A stretch of DNA of 64,000 bases from Bidens hawaiensis (taxonomy: Eukaryota; Streptophyta; Magnoliopsida; Asterales; Asteraceae): assembly GCA_021521415.1 (NCBI GenBank), contig JAIQDT010009180.1, forward strand, positions 29,879-93,878, read 5' to 3'. Of this stretch, positions 1-10,619 are shown piece after piece. The notes below the pieces were generated by a model. That model made no database searches. It was not told the DNA's origin and was given only the letters and a program-made list of their open reading frames with translations. The position numbers and the translations under genes are program-made. Every line of letters starts with the position of its first letter. The first letter of the stretch is position 1.

Positions 1-1247
1 TTTGAAAACAATTAAATAAAACAAAATAAGACAGACATATTTTGTAATTTGTATTTTTCTGTTTTTTTTTATATTCTTAAAAAAAACTTGAAATGAGATC
101 ATACCAGTTAAACCAACTATAACACAATAACCGATATTAGATATTTTCTTAACACATTTGTTTCAACAAAAGTAATCAAGAAGAAAAAAATAAAATAAAT
201 GAAATAAAATAAAACCAAAAACACCAAATAAATCAAATTTAATCACCCGGTCTTCTTATAATTTGGCAAAAATTTGGGATCAAATTTCGGTTTTTTGATA
301 AAACTGTCGCCTTTATGAAAGGATCCGAACATGGAATCTTATTGATTAAGGCGCTTTCACAAAGATTCATGCTCAGCATTATTATGACATAAAGAAAAAG
401 GTTGATAGGTATAACAAACTTAGTATGATTTTCATTGTGTCAGTGATATGGATTAGGTTCAGTTAGACATAAATCTCATATGGACATCACTCATGGACCT
501 GTGATGCCTCCTATCTCTTCTTAAAGCGTATTTGGCTTTCCCCAGATCACCCCAATTTGACTCCAACCCCCTAGTGATTGATCAAAATATTTGTTTTACA
601 TAAATAAACTGTTAAGCTTCAAGGTTGAACGTTGGACTTAAATGCCTTTCATTCAGAGTGTTTAGGATTTGTTTGAATGCCTCACCCTTGTAGTTCTAGT
701 TTGACCCTTTAAGCTTTTGAAATAACAATTTTTTTAACACAAATTATATACATACTCAGAAAAAAAAATTTATTTATTTTTTATTTTTATTATTATTATT
801 TTTTTTCCCTTTTTTAATAATAGTAAACATAATAGCACAATATTTTTTTGGTGATCAAGACACTAACGGGCTCGTGTATGACTGGTTAATTGTTTTTCTG
901 CCAATCATTCGGAGATATGTATATGGAGACATGCACATTTCTTCAAAATAACTCTCCACAGTAAGTTTAGCATATTTAGTTTATATCACTTCAACTTTTA
1001 CGCATCATGGAAAGCTATCATACAAATCAATGACTGTTCTAGAGCCTTTTAAGCTTAATAACTTCACCCGTTAGGCACACGAAAACAATTTATCTATCAT
1101 TTTCCAAAGGTTGGATCAATTTTCATTTGAAAATATTTTGAAGCTTCTAAAAAGCTGATAACTGAATAATTATATCACTTCCCAGAGGGCGGTTTACAGA
1201 AGACACACATGTTAAGAACTTCAGTCACCTCAGTCACTCTTCAGTTT

Positions 1248-1515
1248 TCAGGTAAATGGCTATCCCATATGACCACTAGTGGTTAACAGGACGAAAACAC
1301 ATATGAGAATACGTGTCCTTCCAACTTGGAATTACCAGCATAATTTAAAGTAAAAGAATTCAAAACACAAAAACACATCACAATCGCCCCCAGATGCTTT
1401 CAGTCTTTAGATAAATGGCTATCCTGTGAATCTACAAGTAGATCACTGGACGAAACATATACAAGTATATGTTTTTCAAACTTGAGCAGCCGACATGATT
1501 TTAAGCGAAAGTGAA
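1248..1515. repeat. Degenerate direct repeat pair, ~100 bp each
   Basis: Two related segments start near 1,248 and 1,406. Both open with a shared 'aaatggctatcc' block, continue through a 'GGACGAAA' block and an 'AACTTG' block, and end with a 'cat(a)attt' block, in the same order and spacing (period about 158 bp). Each also has a small local palindrome around its CATATG/CATATAC core. This looks like an old tandem duplication; its function is unknown. Confidence 0.6.
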
Positions 1516-1610
1516 TAAGTGACCTTTTAATAAAATTTTAATAGTAAAACACACACACACTCTTTTTGAATTTTTTTATAATATTAAAAACACACACACG
1601 CAAACTTAAA

Positions 1611-1630
1611 AACACACACACACACACACA

Positions 1631-1662
<32 letters not shown>
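1611..1662. repeat. Compound (CA)n(CT)n microsatellite
   Basis: About 11 CA units pass directly into about 15 CT units. Shorter CA runs lie just upstream (1,552-1,560 and 1,591-1,598). Confidence 0.95.
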
Positions 1663-1665
<3 letters not shown>

Positions 1666-2000
1666 ATTTTTTTTAAAATTTTCTCTCCCTAAATTTGTGC
1701 AAAAATAAAATATGTAAAAATTTACCCTAAAAAAGACTCAATCCTCGAAACGTAGTATTCAATAATAAAAATAAGATGAAGTGTGATAGTCAGCCAACTG
1801 ATGTACTATCATTTCTTATGTACGATCAAGACATTTTCACATTTTGAAATAAAACAAAATAAAAAACTATACGTGAACATATTTTTGTATATAGTTTTTT
1901 TAAATTAAAATTTTAAAATCTTTTTAACTGATCAACATTTCATACCAAAGTGATACGGTTACCTTTTATCTTCAAGACATCATTTTCCCATTCGTGAGAA

Positions 2001-2010
2001 TCTCCCCCTA
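2001..2010 (-). other. Polypurine-tract-like site of the copia remnant
   Basis: On the minus strand this reads TAGGGGGAGA, the purine run typical of the second-strand primer site just before the 3' LTR of Ty1/copia elements. It lies downstream of the minus-strand gag remnant, in the right orientation. No matching 3' LTR could be identified beyond it, so the call rests on motif and position. Confidence 0.45.
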
Positions 2011-2056
2011 AGAATAAGCTTGTTTTGAGATTCTATATCCTTGCGAGTTGAATGTC

Positions 2057-2264
2057 TGGAACAAGCCTTTTAATATGCAATGTATTCCCTGATTTGTTCC
2101 TACACACTTAGAGAGCAGATTAAAAACGTTCTATCACCCTAAAATCCCGTCCAGGCAACAAATAATCCATTTTATGGTTTAAAGGTTAAAAATGGATATT
2201 TGCCCTGTCATGTGCCTGGAACAACCCATTAAATAAACAATGAATTTGTGGTTGTTCCTACACG
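2057..2264. repeat. Short direct repeat pair
   Basis: A ~49-bp segment starting 'tggaacaa' and ending 'gttcctacac' occurs at 2,057-2,105 and again, diverged, at 2,217-2,264 (period about 160 bp). The pair sits between the gag remnant and the polypurine-like site, where pol would be in an intact copia element. Confidence 0.6.
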
Positions 2265-2329
2265 CATAGCGGGATTATTTGGACATAGGAACCCAAGTCA
2301 TAAATGTCTTTGGGTTCCCTTGAGCATCA

Positions 2330-3900
2330 ACATAAGTGACCTCTTGCCAACTCATATCTTTCCCATCATTAATAGAATCATTTGTCATTACAGATTCTGT
2401 TTGCTAAGTTTTAAGTTTCCAAGTTTGTCTTGGTTTAGTGAAATTAAAAAGAACAGACTTTGGAGTGGAGCAATTCGAACTCGAATTCTTAGAACTTTCA
2501 ACACTCTTTGACTTCTGAAAATTTAATTTTCTTTTAACAGTTTCTAAATTATTTGAGTGCAAACCTGTCATATTAACTTTAAATCCTTGAGTATTTGTGA
2601 CCCGTTGTACATATACTCGTGGTTTTGTAAAATAAGCATTTTCTTTATCCACCGGATTCGCTTGAAACCTGTTACCTTTCACTTGAGAAGCTTGTCTATT
2701 GACAGCACGGTAGTGACACTCCTTTGCCAAATGCCCGCGGTTCCCGTAGACGAAAAACGCCTTCATCCTTCTCCTAATGTCAACGGAAGCACTTGCCTCA
2801 TGTTGGAATTCCTTTTTAGAAAAGGCTTTTCCATTCTTCTTGCCCCTTGGTGCAGCCTTCTGATTTTGCTTGTAATAGGGAACATATAGACGATGAACAC
2901 AATTTCTGGCTATATGTCCTAGCATGCCACAGTGGTAACATGTTTGCCTCTTAATATAAATAACACCCAATGATTCATCAACACATGGAGATCCGGAGGA
3001 TCTATGAGGACGAGACTGTCCTTGTTATGCTGATTTCTTATGTGCCTTCCCTTTGCTGCCACAACTTTGTGTATTATTATTAGTACAATTTTGTGTTGTG
3101 GTGTCATCTGAGTTTGATGAAACGTTAGAATAAGATTTGTTTTCACTAGCCTGAACCCCTTTACTATCAAAAGCAACATCATTTACTAAATCTGCACATG
3201 AAGTAGAAGCATCAAAATTGTTCACATATTTAAAAACAGGCTTGATTTCCTCTAGGGATCCTGATCCAACAATTTCAGATTGAACCTGTTTACCTTACTT
3301 CATATCTTTTACCTTTTCTTCCTACTCTTTGGTAAGAGGAAGACTAGTATAGTTGTCATTGTATGGTGGGGGTACTTGACTATATCCTATACCCTCACCA
3401 TCGTTTTCTTTCCACCATAATTGATTATCAGTCATTGAATTGACTACTTTATTGGAACCCTCGAAATTTTTGAAATCAAGTTCAGCCCTTTCAAATTTAC
3501 TAGTTAGATTTAAAATTTCTAACTTGGAGGCTTCCAGTTTAGCAGTTAGTTCAGCGATTTCCTGTGTGGCATATAGGTGGTGACAACTTTATATACTGAA
3601 ATCGAACTTAAGCTTAGAGATGTCCCTTTTCTGTGCTTCTATTTTGTCTAGGAAAGTTTTTTCATTTTTCTTAAGTTTAAAGTTTTCAGATTTTACTCTT
3701 TCCATGTCTCTAATCAACTTATCATTATGGAGCGGATATAAATTAGTTTTGTCAACGCAATCTTGAGAACATGATTGAAAATTTACCTCTGTAGATGAAC
3801 TCTGAAATACTACTTGTGAGGGGGCAAACTAATTAAGAGTACTTTCAAACATTGAGATGGGTTGTGGAGAATCGATTTAGTAATTATAGGAGTTAATCTG
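2330..3900 (-). pseudogene. gag: Ty1/copia gag remnant with zinc knuckles
   Basis: Gag packages element RNA into virus-like particles; zinc knuckles bind the RNA. On the minus strand, from high to low coordinates, I read a lysine/glutamate-rich segment that looks coiled-coil (about 3,750-3,430), a Ser/Asn-rich linker, and a clean CX2CX4HX4C knuckle (CYHCGMLGHIARNC, near 2,910). A second knuckle near 2,730 has lost its first two cysteines (FFVYGNRGHLAKEC). The frame then runs to a WVP motif near 2,315, as seen just before the protease of many plant copia polyproteins. Stops and at least one frame change (3,027, 3,297, 3,590, 2,404) break it. The longest open piece is 2,404-2,970. Protease, integrase, RT and RNase H are absent, and the usual N-terminal gag domain is not visible. 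Family assignment is firm; it is clearly non-functional. Confidence 0.85.
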
Positions 3901-3939
3901 ATTTTCCCGCCAAAATTTTTCGAAAAAATATGATCGCCA

Positions 3940-4140
3940 AGATTCTCAAGAAAGATGTCCCACTAAAAAGAAGTGTCCAGGAAAAATTTCGTTCAAGACA
4001 AATTTTTCCGAATTTCCCGCCAAAAATTCACCGAAAATCACCTGAAAAAAAATTTTTCGCCATAAATTTCAAGAATGGATTTTTCCTTATAAGGAGTATT
4101 CTGGAAAAATTTCGTTCAAGAAAAATTTTCCCGCCAAAAT
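3940..4140. repeat. Tandem ~130-bp repeat in the copia leader
   Basis: A block 'ggaaaaatttcgttcaaga' occurs at about 3,979 and again at about 4,101, each followed by an 'aatttt(t)ccg/ccc' block and 'cgccaaaa'. Two partly diverged tandem copies therefore occupy the leader between the primer site and gag. Confidence 0.65.
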
Positions 4141-4159
4141 ACTTTTTTTTTACTCCAAG

Positions 4160-4520
4160 AACCCTTGACCGAGATCTTTGTTTGACCGAAAACTATGTTT
4201 GACCGAGAACTCTTTTTGATTTGGCCGAGAACTCTGTTTAACCGAAAACCTTTGAAAGTGACCGAGAACTGAAAATAGTGGCTGAGAACTCTGACCGAGA
4301 AAAGATGTTGACCGAAAACAAATCAGATCAACAAAAAACACCATTTGGCCGAAAACTAATGTTGACCGAGAACACTTGATGACCGAAAACGCCTTAAAAG
4401 TCAACGAGAACCAATAATTTTGCCCGAGAACTCAACAATCTGACCGAAAACGATGAAACCAAGCAGAGAACCTAGAAAGATTGGCTGAAAACTCCTTAAG
4501 ATGTACCGAAAACTTGTTAA
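4160..4520. repeat. Array of about 18 short TGRCCGARAAC motifs
   Basis: An 11-base motif with consensus TGRCCGARAAC (minus strand GTTYTCGGYCA) occurs about 18 times in 360 bp, with irregular 10-35-base unrelated spacers. About two thirds of the copies match the consensus exactly; the rest (for example TGGCTGAGAAC, TGCCCGAGAAC) differ by one or two bases. It sits in the untranslated leader of the minus-strand copia remnant, just after the primer site. The unequal spacing and the conserved core distinguish it from an ordinary minisatellite. It is not CRISPR: repeats are too short and spacers irregular. Confidence 0.85.
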
Positions 4521-4726
4521 TCAGTTGGATTTGGCAATAACAAACTTCCGAATTTAGTGGGATTTGATTTGTTTCCAAAACAAAAACCAATCTATGACCA
4601 AAAATAACTCCTTCTCTTCTCCGGGACACTGCTCGCCGGATCTATCAGCCAAAACACCAAAGAAAACTAAGAAACAGTTAATCTTGAATCCTTGATATCA
4701 CAATCGAGCCTAGAATAGGTCAATAG

Positions 4727-4738
4727 TCTCTGATACCA
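4727..4738 (-). other. Primer binding site, initiator tRNA-Met type
   Basis: The minus strand reads TGGTATCAGAGA, which agrees with the plant initiator tRNA-Met 3' end complement (TGGTATCAGAGC) except for the last base. It marks the 5' internal border of the minus-strand copia remnant and places its 5' LTR immediately above 4,738. Confidence 0.8.
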
Positions 4739-4740
4739 CT

Positions 4741-5153
4741 TTTAAGTCCCGAATCTGGATCACTACAATATGATATAAACCCAAACACGATGTTAGTGCT
4801 AAATCCTAACACCGTGGTGATTCAAGAACGAGAACAGAAAAACATTATAAATATGATGAACACAATAATACTCCAAATGCACACGATTATATTAACAAAT
4901 CGTCTGGTACATGAGTTTTCTCTCTTGATGGTGGCTACTACTGATTAACAGTGGCTAACCCTAAACTGATAACACATTAACTATATATAGAGTTACATAA
5001 AAGGCTCAAAGGCCTAGCCCAAACCGAAATCCATAGGGATTTCGGTATTAAACCATCATAACCATAATGCAATTCTTCAACTCGTCGTTATTTATTTCAC
5101 TTTTGTCTTGATCATGTCGTGGCCTTTTGATATGCGTCAGTCTAACCAAATCG
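4741..5153 (-). repeat. Probable 5' LTR of the copia remnant
   Basis: This ~410-bp stretch follows the primer site and contains a strong minus-strand TATA box (ctatatatag at 4,981-4,990). The outer border is inferred from where the next repeat family begins (about 5,154). I could not see a second copy of this LTR, so the exact ends and its age are unknown. Confidence 0.5.
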
Positions 5154-6838
5154 TGACCCGACAATTTCCCATGATGAGTTATATTCCTCTTCAGTGCAAA
5201 TGAGTTATACAATGACAATACAGAACACCGTGAGCTCTTACGAGGGAAATAGGGAGGAATCCTCTCATAATCACCCTCCGGCGTGAGAATTAGTATCGAT
5301 ATGTATAGTGTTTGTTAAGAGAATGAGAGTAAGTTAAGAATACCAGATGCTTCACCATTTGGTGGTAATTGAATATTTATAACTGCTGGAGATGGGAGAG
5401 AGGGTATGACCAACTGCCATGTCAGACTTCCAACCAATCAGGTTCCTTGGACGTGTTTTAAGGATAGTTGGTGGGTGTGGTGGCCATTTGATGTTGGCAT
5501 GTCGTACCATGGAGTACTATTGACTACGTGTTGTCCGTTCCTTATTGGTTGGGCGTTATTTACGATGAATTTTCTTCCTTTTTGCACAATACTCATGGAG
5601 ATATTAGGCGCTCCCATTCCCGAGGTGTCAGGGAATTTTATAATTGCTCGAGGATATAACATTTAGCGACAGTGTCCATTCATGGTGCCTAACCCTTATA
5701 ACCTGCGGGGGGTATTTATATTATGTTTATCGGCGGGTGCAGTACCCTACCTCTACATGGCCCCCACTCCATTGTTGCCCTTAACGAGGGGGCTGTGGGC
5801 TGATTTGATGTTGGGAGTTCTTTGACGGTTGTTATGTACCATCTTTTTTTATAATAGTGGGAGGTCATTTGTAAACCTTCCCATGGCGGAGCCTTTTATG
5901 GATGGAGGTTAATTGTGAACCTTCCCATAGAGGAGCCTTTTATGGCGGGAGGTTATTTGTGAACCTTCCCATGGCGGAACCTTTTATGGCAGGAGGTTAT
6001 TTGTGAACCTTCCCATTGCGGAGTCTTTTATGGCGGGAGGTTATTGTAAACCTTCCCTGGTCGGAGTCTTTTATGGCGGGAGGTTATTTTAAATCTTCAC
6101 TGAGCGGAGCCTTTTATGGTGGGAGGTTATTGGAGACCTTCCCTGTGCGGAGCATTTTATCACAGGAGGTTATTGTAGACCTTCCCTGGGCGGAGGCTTT
6201 TATGGTGGCAGGTTATTGTACACATTCCCTGGGCAGAGCCTTTTATGGTGTGAGGTTATTGTGAACATTTCCTAGGCGGAGCCTTTTTTGGTGGGAGGTT
6301 ATTGTGAACCTTCCATGGGAGGAGCAATTGATGCCTATACTTGTACTTGAAATCTATCACCAAGTTGTTTTGATATTTGTAATGACACGTGATCTTGGCG
6401 GGGAAAGATGAATTAAATGCATGTCAGGATAAACGAGCGGTTGATTTGACAAATTTGACGACGGTTACGTCCTGTAGGCAGGTTTTTCGTCCGTGTCAGG
6501 CGTGTGGGAGAAAATCCCGGTGATGCGCCCAGCTGTAATACATTTAACTCCCATGTCCTTTGCGTGTCTCTTTCTGATTGGTTTCACTGCCCCATATGCC
6601 TTGATTTTACTCCCTGGCATTAATTGTGATGGGTATATAAGGAGGTCTTGGGTCATCCTTTTTTCCTATTCATCTTCTTTTCAAATATATTCTCTTTCAT
6701 TTTATATTGTCTTTGCTTCCGACGAACCCTTTAATTTTCTTTTATTTCTCCCTATATGGTTGGTTCTTCTCAGCCATATAAGGAGAAGAGTTCCAAGAAG
6801 AGTCATATGATAGAGTTCGTGGGGTGTCGGATGTCATG
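5154..6838 (+). repeat. Left arm of inverted structure: LTR/leader of a PF04195-type retroelement
   Basis: The reverse complement of this segment recurs at 9,853-11,249. Both begin TGA(C/T) and end at the same start of a coding region (ATG followed by a GTTCGTGGGGTGTCGG block). TATA-like boxes lie at 5,374 (tatttata) and 6,632 (tatataagg). The proximal ~510 bp (to about 5,661, ending 'gatataaca') could be the LTR proper, with the remainder as untranslated leader; I see no certain primer site. The arm is about 290 bp longer than its partner, mainly because of extra copies of an internal tandem repeat. Long frames here are conserved between arms only as shared DNA and do not look like proteins. 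Confidence 0.75.
5850..6320 (+). repeat. Tandem ~40-bp minisatellite in the left arm
   Basis: About 11 imperfect copies of a 38-42-bp unit built on 'ggaggttattgtgaacc', 'ttccc(a/t)gggcggag' and 'ccttttatggcg'. The same unit occurs only about four times in the inverted partner arm (10,355-10,535), so copy number has changed since the two copies separated. Confidence 0.9.
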
Positions 6839-6844
6839 CCATAT

Positions 6845-8100
6845 GGCGGCAGGGGATCAAGACAAAACTGCATTCCGCACAGATAATGGCACATAGTGTT
6901 ACAAGATGATGCCATTAGGATTGAAAAATGTGGGGTCCATATACCAGCGCCTGATGGACCGAGAATTCAAAGTACAAACTAGAAGGAACTAGGAAGTTTA
7001 GATGGATGATCTGGTAATTAAAACTAAAGCTTAATCAGCGCTACTAAAAGACATCGAAGAAACTTTCAAGACACTCCACAGAATCAGCATGAAACTCAAC
7101 CCGGGTAAATGCTCGTTAGGAATGAAAGAAGGGAAATTCCTGGGTATTATTGTCACCGCTGGTGGTTTCAAAGTGAACCCAGAAAAATTGGAGCTATTGT
7201 CAAAATGCCTTTCCCCCGCCACAATCAAGCAAGTCCAGACGTTGTACAGACGGTTAGTCGCGCTGAACAATTTCTATTGGGGTAGAATTTAAAAGCACGA
7301 ATAATGAGGCGGAATACGAAGTGTTCGTGGAGGGTCTAAGAATAGTAAAGAAGTTATAGGACAAACATATAGAGGCCCACGTCTACTCAATGCTAGTGGC
7401 GAGTCAGATTAAAGGCGCGTATGAAGTAAAAGATGACAAGATGGCTTCATACCTCGCGCAAGCCAAGGCGTTGATGATAAACTTCACAACATGAAAAGTA
7501 AATCATATTAAGAGAAGCGAAAACAAACAGGTAGACGCGCTCAGCAAATTAGCATCCGTAAGTTTTGACCAATTGGCAAAGGATATCCGAGTAGAGAACA
7601 TGGAGAATCCCTCTGTTGGCGCCAGAGAAGTTTGTGTATTTTGCATAAACATAACCAATTGGATGACACCGATCACCAACTCTATCCACAGTAACTTTAC
7701 CAGCTAACAAGGAGGAGCCCAGAAAGATACGTCATAAAGCACTGAACTATCAGTTGAAAGATGGAATTTTGTATAGTCGATCTTACCTGGGACCACTTCT
7801 TCGATGCGTTGACCCACAAGATGCAAATTATTTATTAAGAAAAATCCATAAAAGCATTTGTGGAATTCATGCGGGTTAAAGAATGTGGTGGCAAAGATTA
7901 TGAGTGCATGATACTATTGGCGGGGCATGCACGTGGATGCTAAAACCAGATACGTAAATGTAGCGCATGTCAACGACATGCGCCGAACACCCTCCGTCCA
8001 AAAAATATGATGATACCAGTAACATCAGCTTGGCCATTCCAGAAATGAGTTATTGAAATTACGGGTCCATTTCCAAATGGAACCCTAGGAAACTTATCCA
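6845..8100 (+). pseudogene. pol: Ty3/gypsy (Tat-like) RT, RNase H and integrase N-terminal remnant
   Basis: Plus-strand reading gives, in order: an RT fragment with a KTAFR-like block, a MPLGLKN block near 6,915 and an MDDLVIK catalytic box near 7,000; RT thumb sequence in the open frame 7,089-7,292 (CSLGMKEGKFLGIIVTAGGF); a deletion straight into RNase H (NNEAEYEVFVEGL near 7,300, then SENKQVDALSKLAS near 7,530); and an integrase zinc region (IHAG near 7,870) with a GPFPNG block near 8,075. These blocks are typical of the Tat branch of plant gypsy elements. Many stops and deletions are present. The remnant joins directly to the left arm after only the first codons of its original gene, so at least the gag-protease section has been lost. 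It ends where convergent minus-strand coding sequence starts (about 8,090). Confidence 0.85.
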
Positions 8101-9155
8101 AGGTTGCCTTCACTGGTTCAAAAGCAGACGCCGAAGTTTGGACCTCAGGCGGAACAACTAACTCCGCCGTCATAGGCACTGACGTCACAATGGTTTTGGC
8201 CTCAGACAGGCCAACCACACCCGTCATCATCGGCAGAGTCACCGATTGTAAATGGGCAGTGCCCCAGATGAGCCGCCCACACTCGTCATCACGGGAAAAA
8301 AACAATTGTCGCGCTAGCCGCCAAAGATACACTAGCGGACTATGTTTGTCCCTTCTCCGCAGATGCCGTCTGCGCGTCAGTGACAATGGAGTATTTAAGA
8401 AGGAATCATGTTATGTCCAAAAAGAAAAGGTTAGCTCAGTTACCTGGAGATTTAACCAGACCACTTTGTTTCACAAACCTACCAAGACCCTACGTGAACC
8501 CCACATGAACCCCACGTGATGTGAGACAATGAACGCTCTGGCGCTCACGGCGAGTCCAACCGATGAACCATGGTGTCCACAATAGTTCTAGGCTGAAACA
8601 CTGAAGGCAACGATGTGCCTTCAACAACCTGGCTGGTGGTGGTTGGTAGTAAATGTCTGCCGGCAATAGTCCCAGACGAATCCGGTAATGTCGCCAACGA
8701 AACGATGGGCGGGCCAAACGACACGCACGACACAATTACGACATCATCATGATCATGCTCGAGGGGACTCTTCTTAGCGCCCTTCGAAGACGTAGCCGCT
8801 TTTCAACCACCACCTTGTGCCGCCCTCCTGCCGCATTTAGGAAAGAGCATAATATGAGACTGTTTACCTACAACACAATTAAACATACATGTTAATATGT
8901 TATATAGTTTCAAGTAACAAAAAACATGGACAATATCTTACCCTTTTTTCGGTTAATGAAGATGGGAGGGGATAAAGGCCGAGGTGGCAGTGATGATCCA
9001 TAGGAAGGGGAAACACAAAGTTTGGAGCAGTCCTCATAAGGATGGGATCCTCTAGAGGACCCAGCTCCCGCTGGAAGAGGATCTTCATACCATCAGGCGA
9101 AGGTTGCAACAGCAACAATGGATCATCCACCTCTGAAAAAATAACGATGGTTGTT

Positions 9156-9198
<43 letters not shown>

Positions 9199-9881
9199 CG
9201 AATACAGGCGTGGCTTATTACGGTGGTCACCGTTCTGAATGTAAGGGACCATCATCCATCACTCCAAATGCGACTCATCTCAAACAGCACTAGCGCACGC
9301 TCCGGATAAGATCGAAGAGGGGAAAGGCTGGCCTGTAAAGTGTTATGCCAGTCCGTGCCATAGTATGGAACTGGTTTAGGTTCCGGAAGCTCTTTGCCGT
9401 CAGCAAAGTGCATCACATGAGGAACCACGCACGCAGTAACGTAGAAGAAGATACTCTTCCACGAGGGTAAACTCTTGGGCGTGTCAAGAGTGATGGCTTT
9501 TTCGCTAGAACGGATAAACAAATTATACCCGCCCTGGGAGTTGTGCCACTGGTAAAAAGCCATCAACTTGTCAGCCGATGGGGTGATACCCAAGTAGTGA
9601 CAAGTGTACTCGAAATGGCGGAGGAGCGCCATTCCGAGAGAATGTATTTGGGTCAAGTGCAACCCAAATACATCCAAATCCTCCGGCAGAAAACAAATGA
9701 TTGGCAACCGGAAGTTTCCATGGAAGGAATACTCCCTATACACCGAAATCTTGCCAGCAAGGCCCCCCTTCGCCCTTTTGCCTGGGGACGGCAACTCTGG
9801 CTCAAAAACGGGGTCATTGTAGTAAATTTTGACAACCTCGTCAAAGTCATGGCGCGACATCCGACACCCCACGAACTCCAT
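8090..9881 (-). pseudogene. PF04195-type (putative gypsy-type transposon) gene, probably spliced, broken
   Basis: The first exon is open from 9,881 to 9,252 (209 aa). Residues ~30-150 have the look of the plant 'putative gypsy type transposon' domain (PF04195): a YREY..HGNFRLPI block, FGLHLTQIHSLGMALLRHFEY, then LGITPSADKLMAFYQW. A second exon-like stretch (about 9,133-8,944) is bounded by an acceptor 'ttattttttcag' and a donor GGGTAAGAT. A third starts near 8,867 after 'tgtgttgtag' and runs on with a basic region, then Ser/Thr/Pro-rich sequence. In-frame stops (near 8,810 and 8,545) and later frame changes break it. Such proteins sit in the gag position of large gypsy elements; their role is unknown. 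Splice sites are predictions from sequence only. Confidence 0.7.
9161..9196. repeat. (TA)18 microsatellite in the first intron
   Basis: Uninterrupted TA run between the first and second exon-like segments of the PF04195-type gene. Confidence 0.95.
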
Positions 9882-10354
9882 CTATGACTCTTCTTGGAAC
9901 TCTTCTCCTTATCTGGCTAAAAAGCGCCAGCCATATAGGGAGAAATAAAAGAAAATTAAAGGGTTCGCGGGAAGCAAAGACAATATAAGATGAAAGAGAA
10001 TATATTTGAAAAGAAGCTGAACAGGAAAAAAGGAAGACCCAATTCCTCATTATATGCCCCTCGCAATTAATGCCAAGGAGTAAAATCGAAGCATATGGGG
10101 AAGCCAAACCAATCAAAACGAGACACGCAAAGGACAGGGAAGTAAAATGTGTTACAGCTGGATGCGTCACCGGGATTCTCGCCCACGCGCCTGACACAGG
10201 CGAAAAAACTGCCCGCAGGACGTAACTGTCGTCAAATTTGTCAAATCAACCGCTCTTTTATCCTGACATGCATTTAATTTATCTTACCCCGCCAAGAACA
10301 AGTGCCATTTCAAATATCAACACAACTTGGTGATAGATTTCAAGTACACATATA

Positions 10355-10535
10355 GGCAAAAAAGTTTCCGCCCAGAGAAGATTTACAATAATCTCCCGCC
10401 ATAAAAGACTCCGCCCAGAGAAGGTTTACAATAACCTCCCGCCAAAGGCTCCGCCATGGGAAGGTTCACAAATAACCTCCCGCCATAAAAGGCTCCGCCA
10501 TGGGAAGGTTCACAAGTAACCTCCCACCATTATAA
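10355..10535 (-). repeat. Tandem ~40-bp minisatellite in the right arm (about 4 copies)
   Basis: Same unit as at 5,850-6,320 in reverse complement ('ggctccgccatgggaaggtt', 'caataacctcccgccataaaa'). Confidence 0.85.
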
Positions 10536-10599
10536 AAAAGATTGTACATAACAACCTTCAAAGAACTCTCAATATCAAATCAGTCCAAAGCCAACCCCT

Positions 10600-10619
10600 C
10601 CCCCCCCCCCCCCCCCCCC
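10600..10619. repeat. Poly-C tract
   Basis: About 19 consecutive C residues. The equivalent place in the left arm has only a short G run, so length is unstable or an assembly estimate. Confidence 0.8.

Larger units (their letters stand above)
1..2000. other. AT-rich noncoding stretch
   Basis: No reading frame of recognisable protein is visible on either strand. The stretch holds homopolymer-rich AT sequence, a duplicated ~100-bp segment and a CA/CT microsatellite (listed separately). It lies beyond the polypurine-like end of the copia remnant at 2,001-4,740, so it could contain that element's 3' LTR. I could not match it to the LTR-like sequence at 4,741-5,153, so this is left open. Confidence 0.6.

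Noticed and set aside
4160..4520. CRISPR-like repeat array
   Set aside because: Repeats of 11 bases with irregular 10-35-base spacers in a plant retroelement leader do not fit a CRISPR array.
5406..5666. Frame conserved in the inverted arm at 10,762-11,034
   Set aside because: Similarity reflects shared noncoding LTR DNA; the opposite strand is also open and no protein family is recognisable.
6493..6810. 105-aa hydrophobic frame conserved in the inverted arm at 9,847-10,197
   Set aside because: It overlaps promoter and leader sequence and the start of the real gene; conservation is at DNA level in a duplicated arm.
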